Assembly: GCA_016931875.1 (NCBI GenBank)
Contig: JAFGDX010000233.1
Coordinates: 1-6,030 of the forward strand
Source of the DNA: Prolixibacteraceae bacterium
Lineage (GTDB): Bacteria; Bacteroidota; Bacteroidia; Bacteroidales; Prolixibacteraceae
Direction of reading: 5' to 3'
Length of the DNA: 6,030 nt
Shown here: piece after piece, positions 1 through 5,667 of the stretch
Numbering within the stretch: position 1 is the stretch's first letter
Layout of the letters: each line of letters opens with the position of its first letter
Program-made: the position numbers and the translations under genes
Notes under the pieces: model-generated
Told to the model about the DNA's origin: nothing
Seen by the model: the letters and a program-made list of their open reading frames with translations, nothing else
Databases searched by the model: none

Positions 1-45
1 CAGGGCGATAAAAGCGTGTGAATATGTAAATCGGCCCTGAATTTT
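1..45 (+). terminator. Terminator-like hairpin at the left edge
   Basis: Bases 1-9 pair with 30-39 (CAGGGC with GCCCTG, then GAT with ATC, with G33 bulged), leaving a loop of about 20 nt. The stem is followed by ATTTTT and soon after by another T run, which suits an intrinsic terminator for a plus-strand gene lying left of the window, converging on the minus-strand operon that ends at 202. The long loop and the bulge weaken the call, and the stem could extend beyond the window edge. Confidence 0.35.
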
Positions 46-201
46 TGCATTTTTGTACGTTTTGTTAATGGTCAATTTTCTACCTTCGTTTGTAAAGTGC
101 AACTTTTGAGTTTAACCTTTGTGCAATGTACCCTTCTATTTTTGCCATTTTATTCTACTTAATGTGCTATAGCCAAAAAATAAAAATGTATTACAAACGG
201 A

Positions 202-540
202 TTACTCTTCCAGAAGTATTTTGTAAAGTTTCCCGGCTGTTTCAAATGTGCCGTCTTGTGTGCCGAGCAAAGGGATTCCCTCCTCATTGCTTTTCTCCAG
301 CATTCCGGCTTCGGGTTCAAAACCTTTTACCAGAATCACTGCCGCCAGGTCTTTTAACGAAGCAACAGCCATTACATTCTGATGGGTTTGCAGGGTAATC
401 CATACCTCGTTTTCACGTGCGTTCCCCATCACGTCGCTCAGCAAATCGGAAACATAAGCTCCCGCGATTTTATTTTCAAGGCCACTTTTGCCCGAAAACA
501 CTTTTAAGCCGCATTTTTCAATCAAATCAGAAACCTTCAT
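202..540 (-). CDS. DRTGG-domain-like small protein (copy 2, hydrogenase-associated)
   Basis: A 112-residue soluble protein with no signal peptide or membrane segment. It resembles the stand-alone DRTGG-domain proteins that sit beside [FeFe] hydrogenase genes in Clostridia and Thermotogae; the DRTGG domain is also found in phosphotransacetylase-type proteins. Landmarks are S31-D-L-L-S35-D-V37-M-G-N, then an alternating hydrophobic strand leading to T52-H-Q-N55, an Ala/Leu-rich helix and the turn EEGIPLL at about 86-92. The biochemical function of the family is unknown to me; a nucleotide or phospho-signal binding role is only a guess. It is the last gene of the minus-strand operon: its ATG overlaps the end of the iron-sulfur gene by 14 bases, so translation is probably coupled. 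It is a paralogue of the gene at 2304-2648, with the SDLxSDV motif at the same residue numbers, but has the better-preserved THQN segment. No convincing terminator follows it. Confidence 0.82.
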   Translation of the reverse strand: MKVSDLIEKCGLKVFSGKSGLENKIAGAYVSDLLSDVMGNARENEVWITLQTHQNVMAVASLKDLAAVILVKGFEPEAGMLEKSNEEGIPLLGTQDGTFETAGKLYKILLEE

Positions 541-1897
541 TACGTCCGCCTTTTTTGTTACAGTCGGCGTTAAAACGATTTTTGCCCCAAATTTTTTCGA
601 GGTTTTTAAATCCTTTTTCCGCCGTTAATTTATTTTCGTTTATCCATCTTTTCTGCAGAAAAATACAATCAGTCATTTTTGCTTTTCCCTGCACAATATC
701 TTCGGCCAGTGCGTGGCAGTTTGGTGCGCCGCATGCCCCACAGTCGATTCCCGGAAGCTGGCACAAAATTTTTGCTGCCGTTTGCATTTTTTCGAGCGCT
801 TTTGTGCGGTTGGTGTGCAAAACAAACACGTTTCCGGGTTCAATCTTCCCGGCCTGCAATTTTTGCTGTATTGTTTTCTTGTATTTTTCGTTCACCGTAA
901 GTTTTGATGCCGCCGGGTACCGGATGGCCCTTTTTTGCAGGCGTTCGGCAGTAAGAAAACGGTTTCCGGTTAACAAAATTCCTCCTGCACAGCCCTGGCT
1001 GCACGATTTCAGTTCCAGGTAATCCAAACCGGTAATTTCATCGTTCTCCAGCCGTTCCAAAAATTTCACCACATTGTGAATCCCGTCGATTGACATGGCC
1101 CGGCTTTTAAACTGCCTTGCCTCTCCGCGGGGCAAACTCCATAAAATACCATCGCGACTAAGGTTTTTGCGAAGTTCAGAAAAATCCGCTGGTTTTTCTT
1201 TTGGAATCACCTGCATAATGCGGTTATACAAATCCTTCATATTGATGATTCCGTTAACGACGGATTTTGTTTCGCCCAGAGGCCGGTTTACCGCCGCCAT
1301 TTTTGCCGAACACGGGCTGACATAAAAAATACCGGTTTCATTTTCATCAGCTCCTTCATCTTTGAGTTGTTCAATGGCAAAATTTGCGGCCAGATCGTGT
1401 GGCGCTTTTAGGGGAATGATATTTTCGACCAGCGACGGGTATTTTGACTGAATCAGCCTAACAATTGCCGGACAAAACGAGGAAATCAGGGGGTGTTCCC
1501 TGTTTTTGCCGGTTTTCTTTTTTATTTCTTCGGAAAGCCACTGGATGGGTTGTTCTACTTCGTAAATATGGGTAAACCCCAGTTTTATCAAAGCATGGTA
1601 AATCTGGTCTTCAGAATATTTTTCGTGAAACTGCCCGATTAAAACTGCCGGAAAAAGGACAACCCTGTGTTTGTAGGCAAAAATTTTCTGTAAATCATCC
1701 TGTTCCACATAAAATGCATCCACGGGGCAAGCCCGCAAACAATTTCCGCAATCCACACATCGCTCCGACGATATGGAAGCAATCCCGTTTACAATACGGA
1801 TGGCTTCGGTGGGGCAGGCTTTGATACAATGCGTGCACCCAAAACATTTCTGCTCGTCAACTTTTATGGCATGATATTTTGGAAGGGTGTTCATCAA
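527..1897 (-). CDS. Putative sensory [FeFe]-hydrogenase-like H-cluster protein (HydS-like, no PAS domain)
   Basis: A 456-residue cytoplasmic iron-sulfur protein. Residues 14-60 hold two ferredoxin-type [4Fe-4S] motifs (C18, C21, C24, C28 and C47, C50, C53, C57). Residues about 75-330 match the [FeFe]-hydrogenase large-subunit C-terminal domain, with all three H-cluster loops: SSFCP (C142), SPCSAK (C196, K199) and ELKSCSQGC (C299, C303). These four cysteines are the expected [4Fe-4S]H ligands. Residues 386-411 form a further cluster motif of exactly CX2CX4CX16C (C386, C389, C394, C411), as in sensory-type hydrogenases. Compared with catalytic enzymes, the proton-relay cysteine is Phe141 and the two active-site methionines are Ser194 and Lys297, so fast H2 turnover is unlikely. 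A H2 or redox sensing role is inferred. There is no C-terminal PAS domain, which points to a group D-like rather than group C architecture. The start is an ATGATG whose first ATG overlaps the upstream stop (ATGA). Other possibility: an electron-transfer protein without a 2Fe subcluster. Confidence 0.88.
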   Translation of the reverse strand: MMNTLPKYHAIKVDEQKCFGCTHCIKACPTEAIRIVNGIASISSERCVDCGNCLRACPVDAFYVEQDDLQKIFAYKHRVVLFPAVLIGQFHEKYSEDQIYHALIKLGFTHIYEVEQPIQWLSEEIKKKTGKNREHPLISSFCPAIVRLIQSKYPSLVENIIPLKAPHDLAANFAIEQLKDEGADENETGIFYVSPCSAKMAAVNRPLGETKSVVNGIINMKDLYNRIMQVIPKEKPADFSELRKNLSRDGILWSLPRGEARQFKSRAMSIDGIHNVVKFLERLENDEITGLDYLELKSCSQGCAGGILLTGNRFLTAERLQKRAIRYPAASKLTVNEKYKKTIQQKLQAGKIEPGNVFVLHTNRTKALEKMQTAAKILCQLPGIDCGACGAPNCHALAEDIVQGKAKMTDCIFLQKRWINENKLTAEKGFKNLEKIWGKNRFNADCNKKGGRNEGF

Positions 1898-2304
1898 AAA
1901 TAATTTTTAAACCTCACCATTGTACCCTTGTTGATTTCGCTGGTAATTTCCAGTTCATCAGCATTTTTTTGAATATTCGGAAGCCCCATTCCGGCGCCAA
2001 ACCCCATTTCCCTCACTGCTTTCGAGGCTGTAGAAAACCCGGCTTCCATTGCTTTTTCAACATTTTCAATTCCGGGGCCTTCATCTTTTATTACAACTTC
2101 GATACTGTCGTTCCCGATAATGGTTCTCAGCACGCCATTGTGTGCGTGAGCAACCACGTTTACTTCAGCTTCGTAAACCGCTATCACAATGCGTTTTATC
2201 ATTTTTGCATCAACATTCAGTTGCTTCAGTACCTTTTTTATTTTACTCGATGCTTTTCCGGCATGTGTAAAATCGCCTCCCTTTATTTCAAAAACCAGTT
2301 CCAT
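1894..2304 (-). CDS. RsbT/RsbW-type anti-sigma-factor-like serine kinase (GHKL ATPase)
   Basis: A 136-residue stand-alone GHKL ATP-binding domain. The N box lies at 42-54 (E45, N49, H53), the G1 box is D74-E-G-P-G-I79, the G2 region is G101-F-G-A-G-M-G-L108, and G127-T128 closes the pocket. There are no transmembrane or histidine-kinase phosphoacceptor segments, so it belongs with the small serine kinases of partner-switching systems (RsbT, RsbW, SpoIIAB). The DEGPGI and G-rich G2 look closer to RsbT than to RsbW. Such kinases phosphorylate STAS-domain antagonists, but no STAS gene is visible here; the DRTGG-like neighbours or a distant protein would have to be the substrate. The ATG shares one base with the stop of the preceding gene (TAATG), and its own stop overlaps the following start (ATGA), giving a tightly coupled order. 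The SpoIIE phosphatase encoded divergently at 3743-4942 is the natural opposing enzyme. The fold is secure; the partner is inferred. Confidence 0.9.
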   Translation of the reverse strand: MELVFEIKGGDFTHAGKASSKIKKVLKQLNVDAKMIKRIVIAVYEAEVNVVAHAHNGVLRTIIGNDSIEVVIKDEGPGIENVEKAMEAGFSTASKAVREMGFGAGMGLPNIQKNADELEITSEINKGTMVRFKNYF

Positions 2305-2648
2305 TAATACAATGGTTGTATTCCACTGGAGAAAAGCACTCCGCTGGCCCTAAAAATTGAAAACGGGGTTTCGAGCAGCACAATCCTGTTTTCTTCCGCC
2401 AGCTGAATCATCTCGGGAGAAGCCTTTTTATTCCGGGCCAGCAGCACAACATGAATATCGGCCATTTCGGCAGTGCGCAACAACTGAATATTGGCCAGCC
2501 CGGTAATTAACAGAATATCTTCCTCGTCTAATGTTAAAACATCGCTCATCAGGTCGGAGCTAAATGCTTTTTTTACATTTCTTTCTGAAAATGAATGACC
2601 TGCAACGATTCTGGCGTCGGTTAATTTTTGGATATCACTGATTTTCAC
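2304..2648 (-). CDS. DRTGG-domain-like small protein (copy 1), GTG start
   Basis: First gene of the minus-strand operon, 114 residues from a GTG start. A longer reading from a TTG at 2699 is open, but that TTG lies inside the perfect -7 promoter box, so it would not be in the transcript. From the GTG, the protein begins M-K-I-S-D-I and lines up without gaps with its paralogue at 202-540, placing S31-D-L-M-S35-D-V37 at identical numbers. It continues with a hydrophobic strand (about 44-50), an Ala/Asp-rich helix, the strand VVLL (about 67-70) and a C-terminal ILLET-like strand. It lacks the M-G-N and THQN segments of the paralogue, so it is the more diverged copy and may have a different partner or ligand. 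No catalytic residues can be named. It is probably cytoplasmic and co-expressed with the kinase and the H-cluster protein; a role in signal reception or as a phosphorylation target is inference. Confidence 0.78.
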   Translation of the reverse strand: MKISDIQKLTDARIVAGHSFSERNVKKAFSSDLMSDVLTLDEEDILLITGLANIQLLRTAEMADIHVVLLARNKKASPEMIQLAEENRIVLLETPFSIFRASGVLFSSGIQPLY

Positions 2649-2696
2649 GGTTAATTTTCTAAAGGTTGTTTTATTTTGATAATTACTTTTCCTACA

Positions 2697-2704
2697 CAAA
2701 GATA
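2697..2704 (-). promoter_or_regulatory. Bacteroidota-type -7 promoter box (TATCTTTG) for the minus-strand operon
   Basis: Read on the minus strand, this is TATCTTTG, a perfect match to the TAnnTTTG -7 element of Bacteroidota primary sigma factors. Transcription would begin near 2690, leaving a leader of about 40 nt before the GTG at 2648. A -33 TTG is not at the ideal distance: the best candidate (complement of 2719-2721) leaves only a 14-nt spacer, which may indicate a promoter that needs an activator or an alternative sigma factor. Confidence 0.55.
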
Positions 2705-2716
2705 GGTGAACACAAA

Positions 2717-2777
2717 TTCAATTCCCTGTCCTTTTATCATAAAAACAGGTTTTCAAAAATATTTAAAATGAATTGAA
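2717..2777. repeat. Nested inverted repeats in the divergent promoter region (candidate operator)
   Basis: TTCAATTC at 2717-2724 is the exact reverse complement of GAATTGAA at 2770-2777, and each arm carries the TTG that could act as -33 element for the promoter on its side. Between them lies a second dyad: CCTGT (2725-2729) with ACAGG (2745-2749), continued by TTTT (2732-2735) with AAAA (2741-2744) around a 5-nt centre. The location between two divergent operons suits a regulator binding site. The sequence is A/T-rich, so chance dyads are possible and no regulator gene is visible. Confidence 0.35.
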
Positions 2778-2801
2778 ATAAAGGCTTTATTTACTAATTT
2801 G
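2773..2801 (+). promoter_or_regulatory. Candidate promoter for the PAS/phosphatase operon
   Basis: A TTG at 2773-2775 is followed, after 19 nt, by TAATTTG at 2795-2801. This fits the -33/-7 spacing of Bacteroidota promoters, although the -7 box has one base fewer between TA and TTTG than the consensus TAnnTTTG. The predicted start near 2808 gives a short A-rich leader to the ATG at 2833. The -33 element lies within the right arm of an 8-bp inverted repeat. Confidence 0.45.
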
Positions 2802-2832
2802 CATCCTTCAAATTTTCAGAAAAAACCAGGAT

Positions 2833-3759
2833 ATGATCTACGATAAAAATTCATTTTTAGCCAATAATATTGAAGACCCGGAATTTCATCAGAAAATTAT
2901 TGATGCATTGCCGATTCCTATTTTTTACAGAGATTTAAACGGTGTGTACCAGGCTTGTAACAAAGCGCACGAGAAATTTATCGGGCTGCTGAGGGAACAA
3001 ATTGTGGGAAAATCGGTGTATGAAATTCATTCCAGGGAAATGGCCGATATTTATTCACGCCGCGACAAGGAGTTGCTGGCCTCGGCCGGGGTACAGGTTT
3101 ATGAAAATCAGATCAAACATTCTGACGGGAGTATTCACCATGTTGTTTTTAACAAAGCCTTAATTCACGACAACGACGAAAAGGTTATCGGGATTGTTGG
3201 TTCGGTAAACGATATTACCGAGTTGAAACGAACAGAAACCCGGTTGAAAAGGGCGCAGGAATCGATGGAAGTATCGTCGCACATGCTTCATAAAATTAAT
3301 GTGGGTATTTTAATGATGGACCAAAATTACAAGGTAGTGGATTCGAATGCAGGTTTTGCCCGGTTGATGGGTGAAGAAACGGTGGAACTTTTTGAAACCA
3401 TTCCCGGGTTAAAAGGAGCCGATGTGAGTGTTTTGGTTCCGGAGGTGATATTTAAAATGTTGTCAGGTATTCTCTCGTCGGGCGAAGAAATGCTGGAGCG
3501 TGACATTAAATTCCAGAACAAATTACTCCATGTTTCGGTAGTTACGCTATACAAACAAAAGGTTGTGGGAGCGCTTATTCGCGACATGTCGGCCCCAATG
3601 CTGGTGCGCGACGAAATAATTAACCGTGCACAGCGGATTAAAATACAAAACATTGAAACCGTTCAGAAAATTGCACAGTTGCTGGGCGAAAATGCAGCCG
3701 AAACGGAAGAACTTTTAAACTCAATTATTGAATCACACAGATATGGTGACGACGAATAA
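2833..3759 (+). CDS. Double-PAS sensor protein with a HydS-like C-terminal helix
   Basis: A 308-residue cytoplasmic protein with no membrane segments and no histidine kinase, GGDEF or HTH output domain. PAS1 spans about 16-135, with the typical N-terminal helix and I-P-I-F-Y-R-D-L-N-G start, a middle helix about 43-65, and the ending I-V-G-S-V-N-D-I-T-E before a linking helix. PAS2 spans about 148-255, starting near I155-N-V-G-I and ending A-L-I-R-D-M. The last 45 residues form a helix containing QKIAQLLGENAAETEELL (278-295), which resembles, from memory, the segment ending PAS-containing [FeFe] sensory hydrogenases (HydS). No obvious haem, flavin or iron-sulfur ligands can be assigned (C42 is the only cysteine). 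Its gene is divergent from the H-cluster operon and overlaps the phosphatase gene, so it is likely to relay a signal from the H-cluster protein to that phosphatase. The ATG at 2833 leaves PAS1 intact and is preceded by a weak AGGA. The PAS assignment is secure; the ligand is unknown. Confidence 0.87.
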   Translation: MIYDKNSFLANNIEDPEFHQKIIDALPIPIFYRDLNGVYQACNKAHEKFIGLLREQIVGKSVYEIHSREMADIYSRRDKELLASAGVQVYENQIKHSDGSIHHVVFNKALIHDNDEKVIGIVGSVNDITELKRTETRLKRAQESMEVSSHMLHKINVGILMMDQNYKVVDSNAGFARLMGEETVELFETIPGLKGADVSVLVPEVIFKMLSGILSSGEEMLERDIKFQNKLLHVSVVTLYKQKVVGALIRDMSAPMLVRDEIINRAQRIKIQNIETVQKIAQLLGENAAETEELLNSIIESHRYGDDE

Positions 3760-4942
3760 CCCGGGATACCACGTAGAAATTGATGTTCAGCAAAAAAAGC
3801 CAAAAGGCGAAATTGCCTGTGGCGATGTTTTTCAGGCGAGTGTCACGCGCGGAGAAAGCCGCACCATTTTGGTTTTAAGCGACGGAATTGGCCATGGAAT
3901 TAAGGCAAGCGTGCTGGGCACACTCACCGCAACAATGGCTTTAAAATACACCAAACTACACACCAAACCCGAAATTGCCGCGCGCATTATTATGGAAGCG
4001 TTGCCCAAAAGCAGTGACGGGAAAGAGAATTATGCCACTTTTACGATTGTTGAAATTGACCCTGACGGGCTGGTAAGAATAATTAACTATGATAATCCGC
4101 CGGTGCTGATTCTTCGGAACGGAAAACCGTTTCTGCCCAAAGAATATGAATTAAAAATCAGAGGGGAGGAAAACCTGGGGAAATTGTTGCGTTGCCGCGA
4201 ATTCAAGGCCTATAAGGAAGACCGGATCATATTTATGTCTGACGGAGTGCCTCAGTCGGGGCTGGGAAATAAACGATTTCCAATGGGTTGGGGAATGGAA
4301 AAAATAGAAGACTTTATTTTGAACCAGGTGGACCGAATGCCTGATATTTCCGCCACAAAACTGTCGCGCAAAATTCTGAACCAGGCCGTAATGAACGACA
4401 ATTTTTCAGTAAAGGACGATACCACCTGCGGAGTGATTTATTTTAGGGAACCCCGAAAATTTATGCTGATTACGGGCCCGCCGTTTTATAAAATAAAAGA
4501 CTACGATTTTGTGGGCCGTATTCAGGGATTTAAAGGAAAAAAAATAATTTGCGGAGGTACAACTGCCGAAATTATTGCCCGCGAGTTAAATCTCGAGGTG
4601 GCCATCCGGCACGGGGAGAAAGTGGCAGCCGCCTTGCCACCGGCGGCTAAACTGGAAGGTTTTGAAATGGTAACCGAAGGAATTTTGACCCTGGGAAAGG
4701 TAGAAGATATACTGGAAAATTATAACAGCGATACCAAACTGCAGGACAGCCCGCCGGAGCAGGTTGTGAAACTTTTGTTGCAGCACGACAGCATCGATAT
4801 CGTTTTAGGGACCCGCATCAACTGGGCGCACCAGGACCCGGAACAGCCGCTGGAACTGGAATTACGAAAATTTGTAGTAAAACGGATTGTCAAACTTCTG
4901 ATTCACAAATTTTTCAAAAAAGTAAAAGTAGAATACATCTAA
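3743..4942 (+). CDS. SpoIIE-family PP2C-type serine phosphatase with a C-terminal extension domain
   Basis: A 399-residue cytoplasmic protein. Residues about 10-233 form a SpoIIE-type metal-dependent phosphatase: D28 in C-G-D-V-F, D47 in S-D-G-I-G-H-G, D167 in S-D-G-V, and D225-D226-T-T near the end supply the expected Mn/Mg-binding acidic residues. Such enzymes dephosphorylate phosphoserine antagonists in partner switches, and this one would oppose the kinase at 1894-2304. Residues about 240-399 form a separate C-terminal domain with landmarks T244-G-P-P247, I-I-C-G-G-T-T-A (268-275) and E-G-I-L-T-L; I recall similar tails on hydrogenase-linked SpoIIE proteins of Clostridia but know no function. 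A longer reading begins at a TTG at 3728; the ATG at 3743 is preferred, and it overlaps the PAS gene by 17 bases, implying coupled translation. No N-terminal sensor domain is fused, so the PAS protein probably provides the input. No clear terminator follows. Confidence 0.9.
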   Translation: MVTTNNPGYHVEIDVQQKKPKGEIACGDVFQASVTRGESRTILVLSDGIGHGIKASVLGTLTATMALKYTKLHTKPEIAARIIMEALPKSSDGKENYATFTIVEIDPDGLVRIINYDNPPVLILRNGKPFLPKEYELKIRGEENLGKLLRCREFKAYKEDRIIFMSDGVPQSGLGNKRFPMGWGMEKIEDFILNQVDRMPDISATKLSRKILNQAVMNDNFSVKDDTTCGVIYFREPRKFMLITGPPFYKIKDYDFVGRIQGFKGKKIICGGTTAEIIARELNLEVAIRHGEKVAAALPPAAKLEGFEMVTEGILTLGKVEDILENYNSDTKLQDSPPEQVVKLLLQHDSIDIVLGTRINWAHQDPEQPLELELRKFVVKRIVKLLIHKFFKKVKVEYI

Positions 4943-5047
4943 TCTGGCTTTTAATACCAGTTAACAGGCAATATTTGGGCAGCAATACGGAAGGTACTAA
5001 AAACTGAGAGTTAACATCATTTACCATTTTTTCAGCGTATTTAAGAA

Positions 5048-5079
5048 GTGGTTTCACGAAATTAGCAGAATTAAACCAC
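5048..5079 (+). promoter_or_regulatory. Weak dyad just upstream of the secreted-protein gene
   Basis: GTGGTTT (5048-5054) and AAACCAC (5073-5079) are perfect 7-bp inverted arms with an 18-nt loop, ending 4 bases before the ATG at 5084. It could be a leader hairpin or a binding site. The spacing is long and no recognisable -33/-7 pair was found in 4943-5083, so this is a tentative note. Confidence 0.2.
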
Positions 5080-5083
5080 CACT

Positions 5084-5665
5084 ATGAAACTGCTGGCGTT
5101 GTTGTTTTTTGTTGGAATATGCCCGCTTGTTTTTTCGCAGGAAAAAGAGTTGTATATGCAGGGCCGGATAATTGACGAAGATTCAAAACCGGTGGCTGAT
5201 GTATATATTATCAATTACCGGAACCTGGACAAAGCCGTCAGCCGGCAAAACGGAATTTTTGAACTGTGGGTACATCCTGATGATTCGCTGCTGATTTCGC
5301 ATGTTTCCTATCTTCCTAAAAGAATAAGGGTATTTGATTTGATGATAAATCCTGTTGTTCAGATTTCACTGGATACCATTCATATTGTTGAAGTGGATAT
5401 TTTTTCCAATCCTCAGGATGATGTTGAAAATGCAAGGAAAAATACAGAGTCCATTCATTGGGATCCGCGCCCAAAACCCGATGACGGGTTCACTGAAACG
5501 GAAATGGTGATGGATATAGTTACCCGCGAAAATAATGTTATGCGTTCAGAAGCAACCTCTCTTAGCATTGTAAAGTTTTCCCCTTCGGAGGTGATTGGAG
5601 CGGTCAGTAAAAAGATAAAAAAGAGGAAAAGATCAAAACAGTATTCCTCCCGGAAAAGAAAATAA
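5084..5665 (+). CDS. Secreted carboxypeptidase-regulatory-like (beta-sandwich) protein, function unknown
   Basis: A 193-residue protein with a clear Sec signal peptide: K2, a hydrophobic core (about 3-16) and likely cleavage after S18 in V-F-S-Q-E. C13 does not sit in a good lipobox, so it is probably a periplasmic protein and not a lipoprotein. Residues about 24-100 read like a carboxypeptidase D regulatory-like domain of Bacteroidota (M-Q-G-R-I-I-D-E-D-S-K-P-V-A-D-V at 25-40, then N-G-I-F-E-L and L-L-I-S-H-V-S-Y-L). These domains usually precede TonB-dependent receptor barrels, but here there is no barrel. Residues 130-170 are not recognised, and the tail from about 175 is strikingly basic (K/R-rich to the stop). 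It lies 141 bases after the phosphatase gene on the same strand and shows no functional link to it; its own terminator follows directly. The ATG gives a proper signal peptide and no alternative start is needed. Confidence 0.78.
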   Translation: MKLLALLFFVGICPLVFSQEKELYMQGRIIDEDSKPVADVYIINYRNLDKAVSRQNGIFELWVHPDDSLLISHVSYLPKRIRVFDLMINPVVQISLDTIHIVEVDIFSNPQDDVENARKNTESIHWDPRPKPDDGFTETEMVMDIVTRENNVMRSEATSLSIVKFSPSEVIGAVSKKIKKRKRSKQYSSRKRK

Positions 5666-5667
5666 AA

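Noticed and set aside
89..121. Possible plus-strand promoter (TTTG, 21-nt spacer, AACCTTTG) leading into a 90-codon frame at 126-398
   Set aside because: The -7 box lacks the invariant TA, and the frame downstream is antisense to the DRTGG-like gene with no protein-like features. An antisense transcript cannot be excluded but is not supported.
417..1022. 201-codon open frame on the plus strand
   Set aside because: It lies wholly opposite the H-cluster protein gene and the following DRTGG gene, whose motifs are unmistakable. Its translation is rich in Phe, Ser, Arg and Cys with no recognisable domain, as expected for an antisense shadow.
1879..2307. 142-codon open frame on the plus strand
   Set aside because: It mirrors the GHKL kinase gene on the opposite strand, with a low-complexity Phe/Cys/His-rich translation. 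The kinase has all its ATP-binding boxes.
4944..4960. Hairpin CTGG/CCAG just after the phosphatase stop codon as a terminator
   Set aside because: Only 4 paired bases, no T tract directly after it. Too weak to call.
4960..5015. Two copies of the palindrome GTTAAC starting 50 bases apart
   Set aside because: A 6-bp palindrome repeated in an A/T-rich spacer is likely by chance, and there is no larger shared sequence around the copies.
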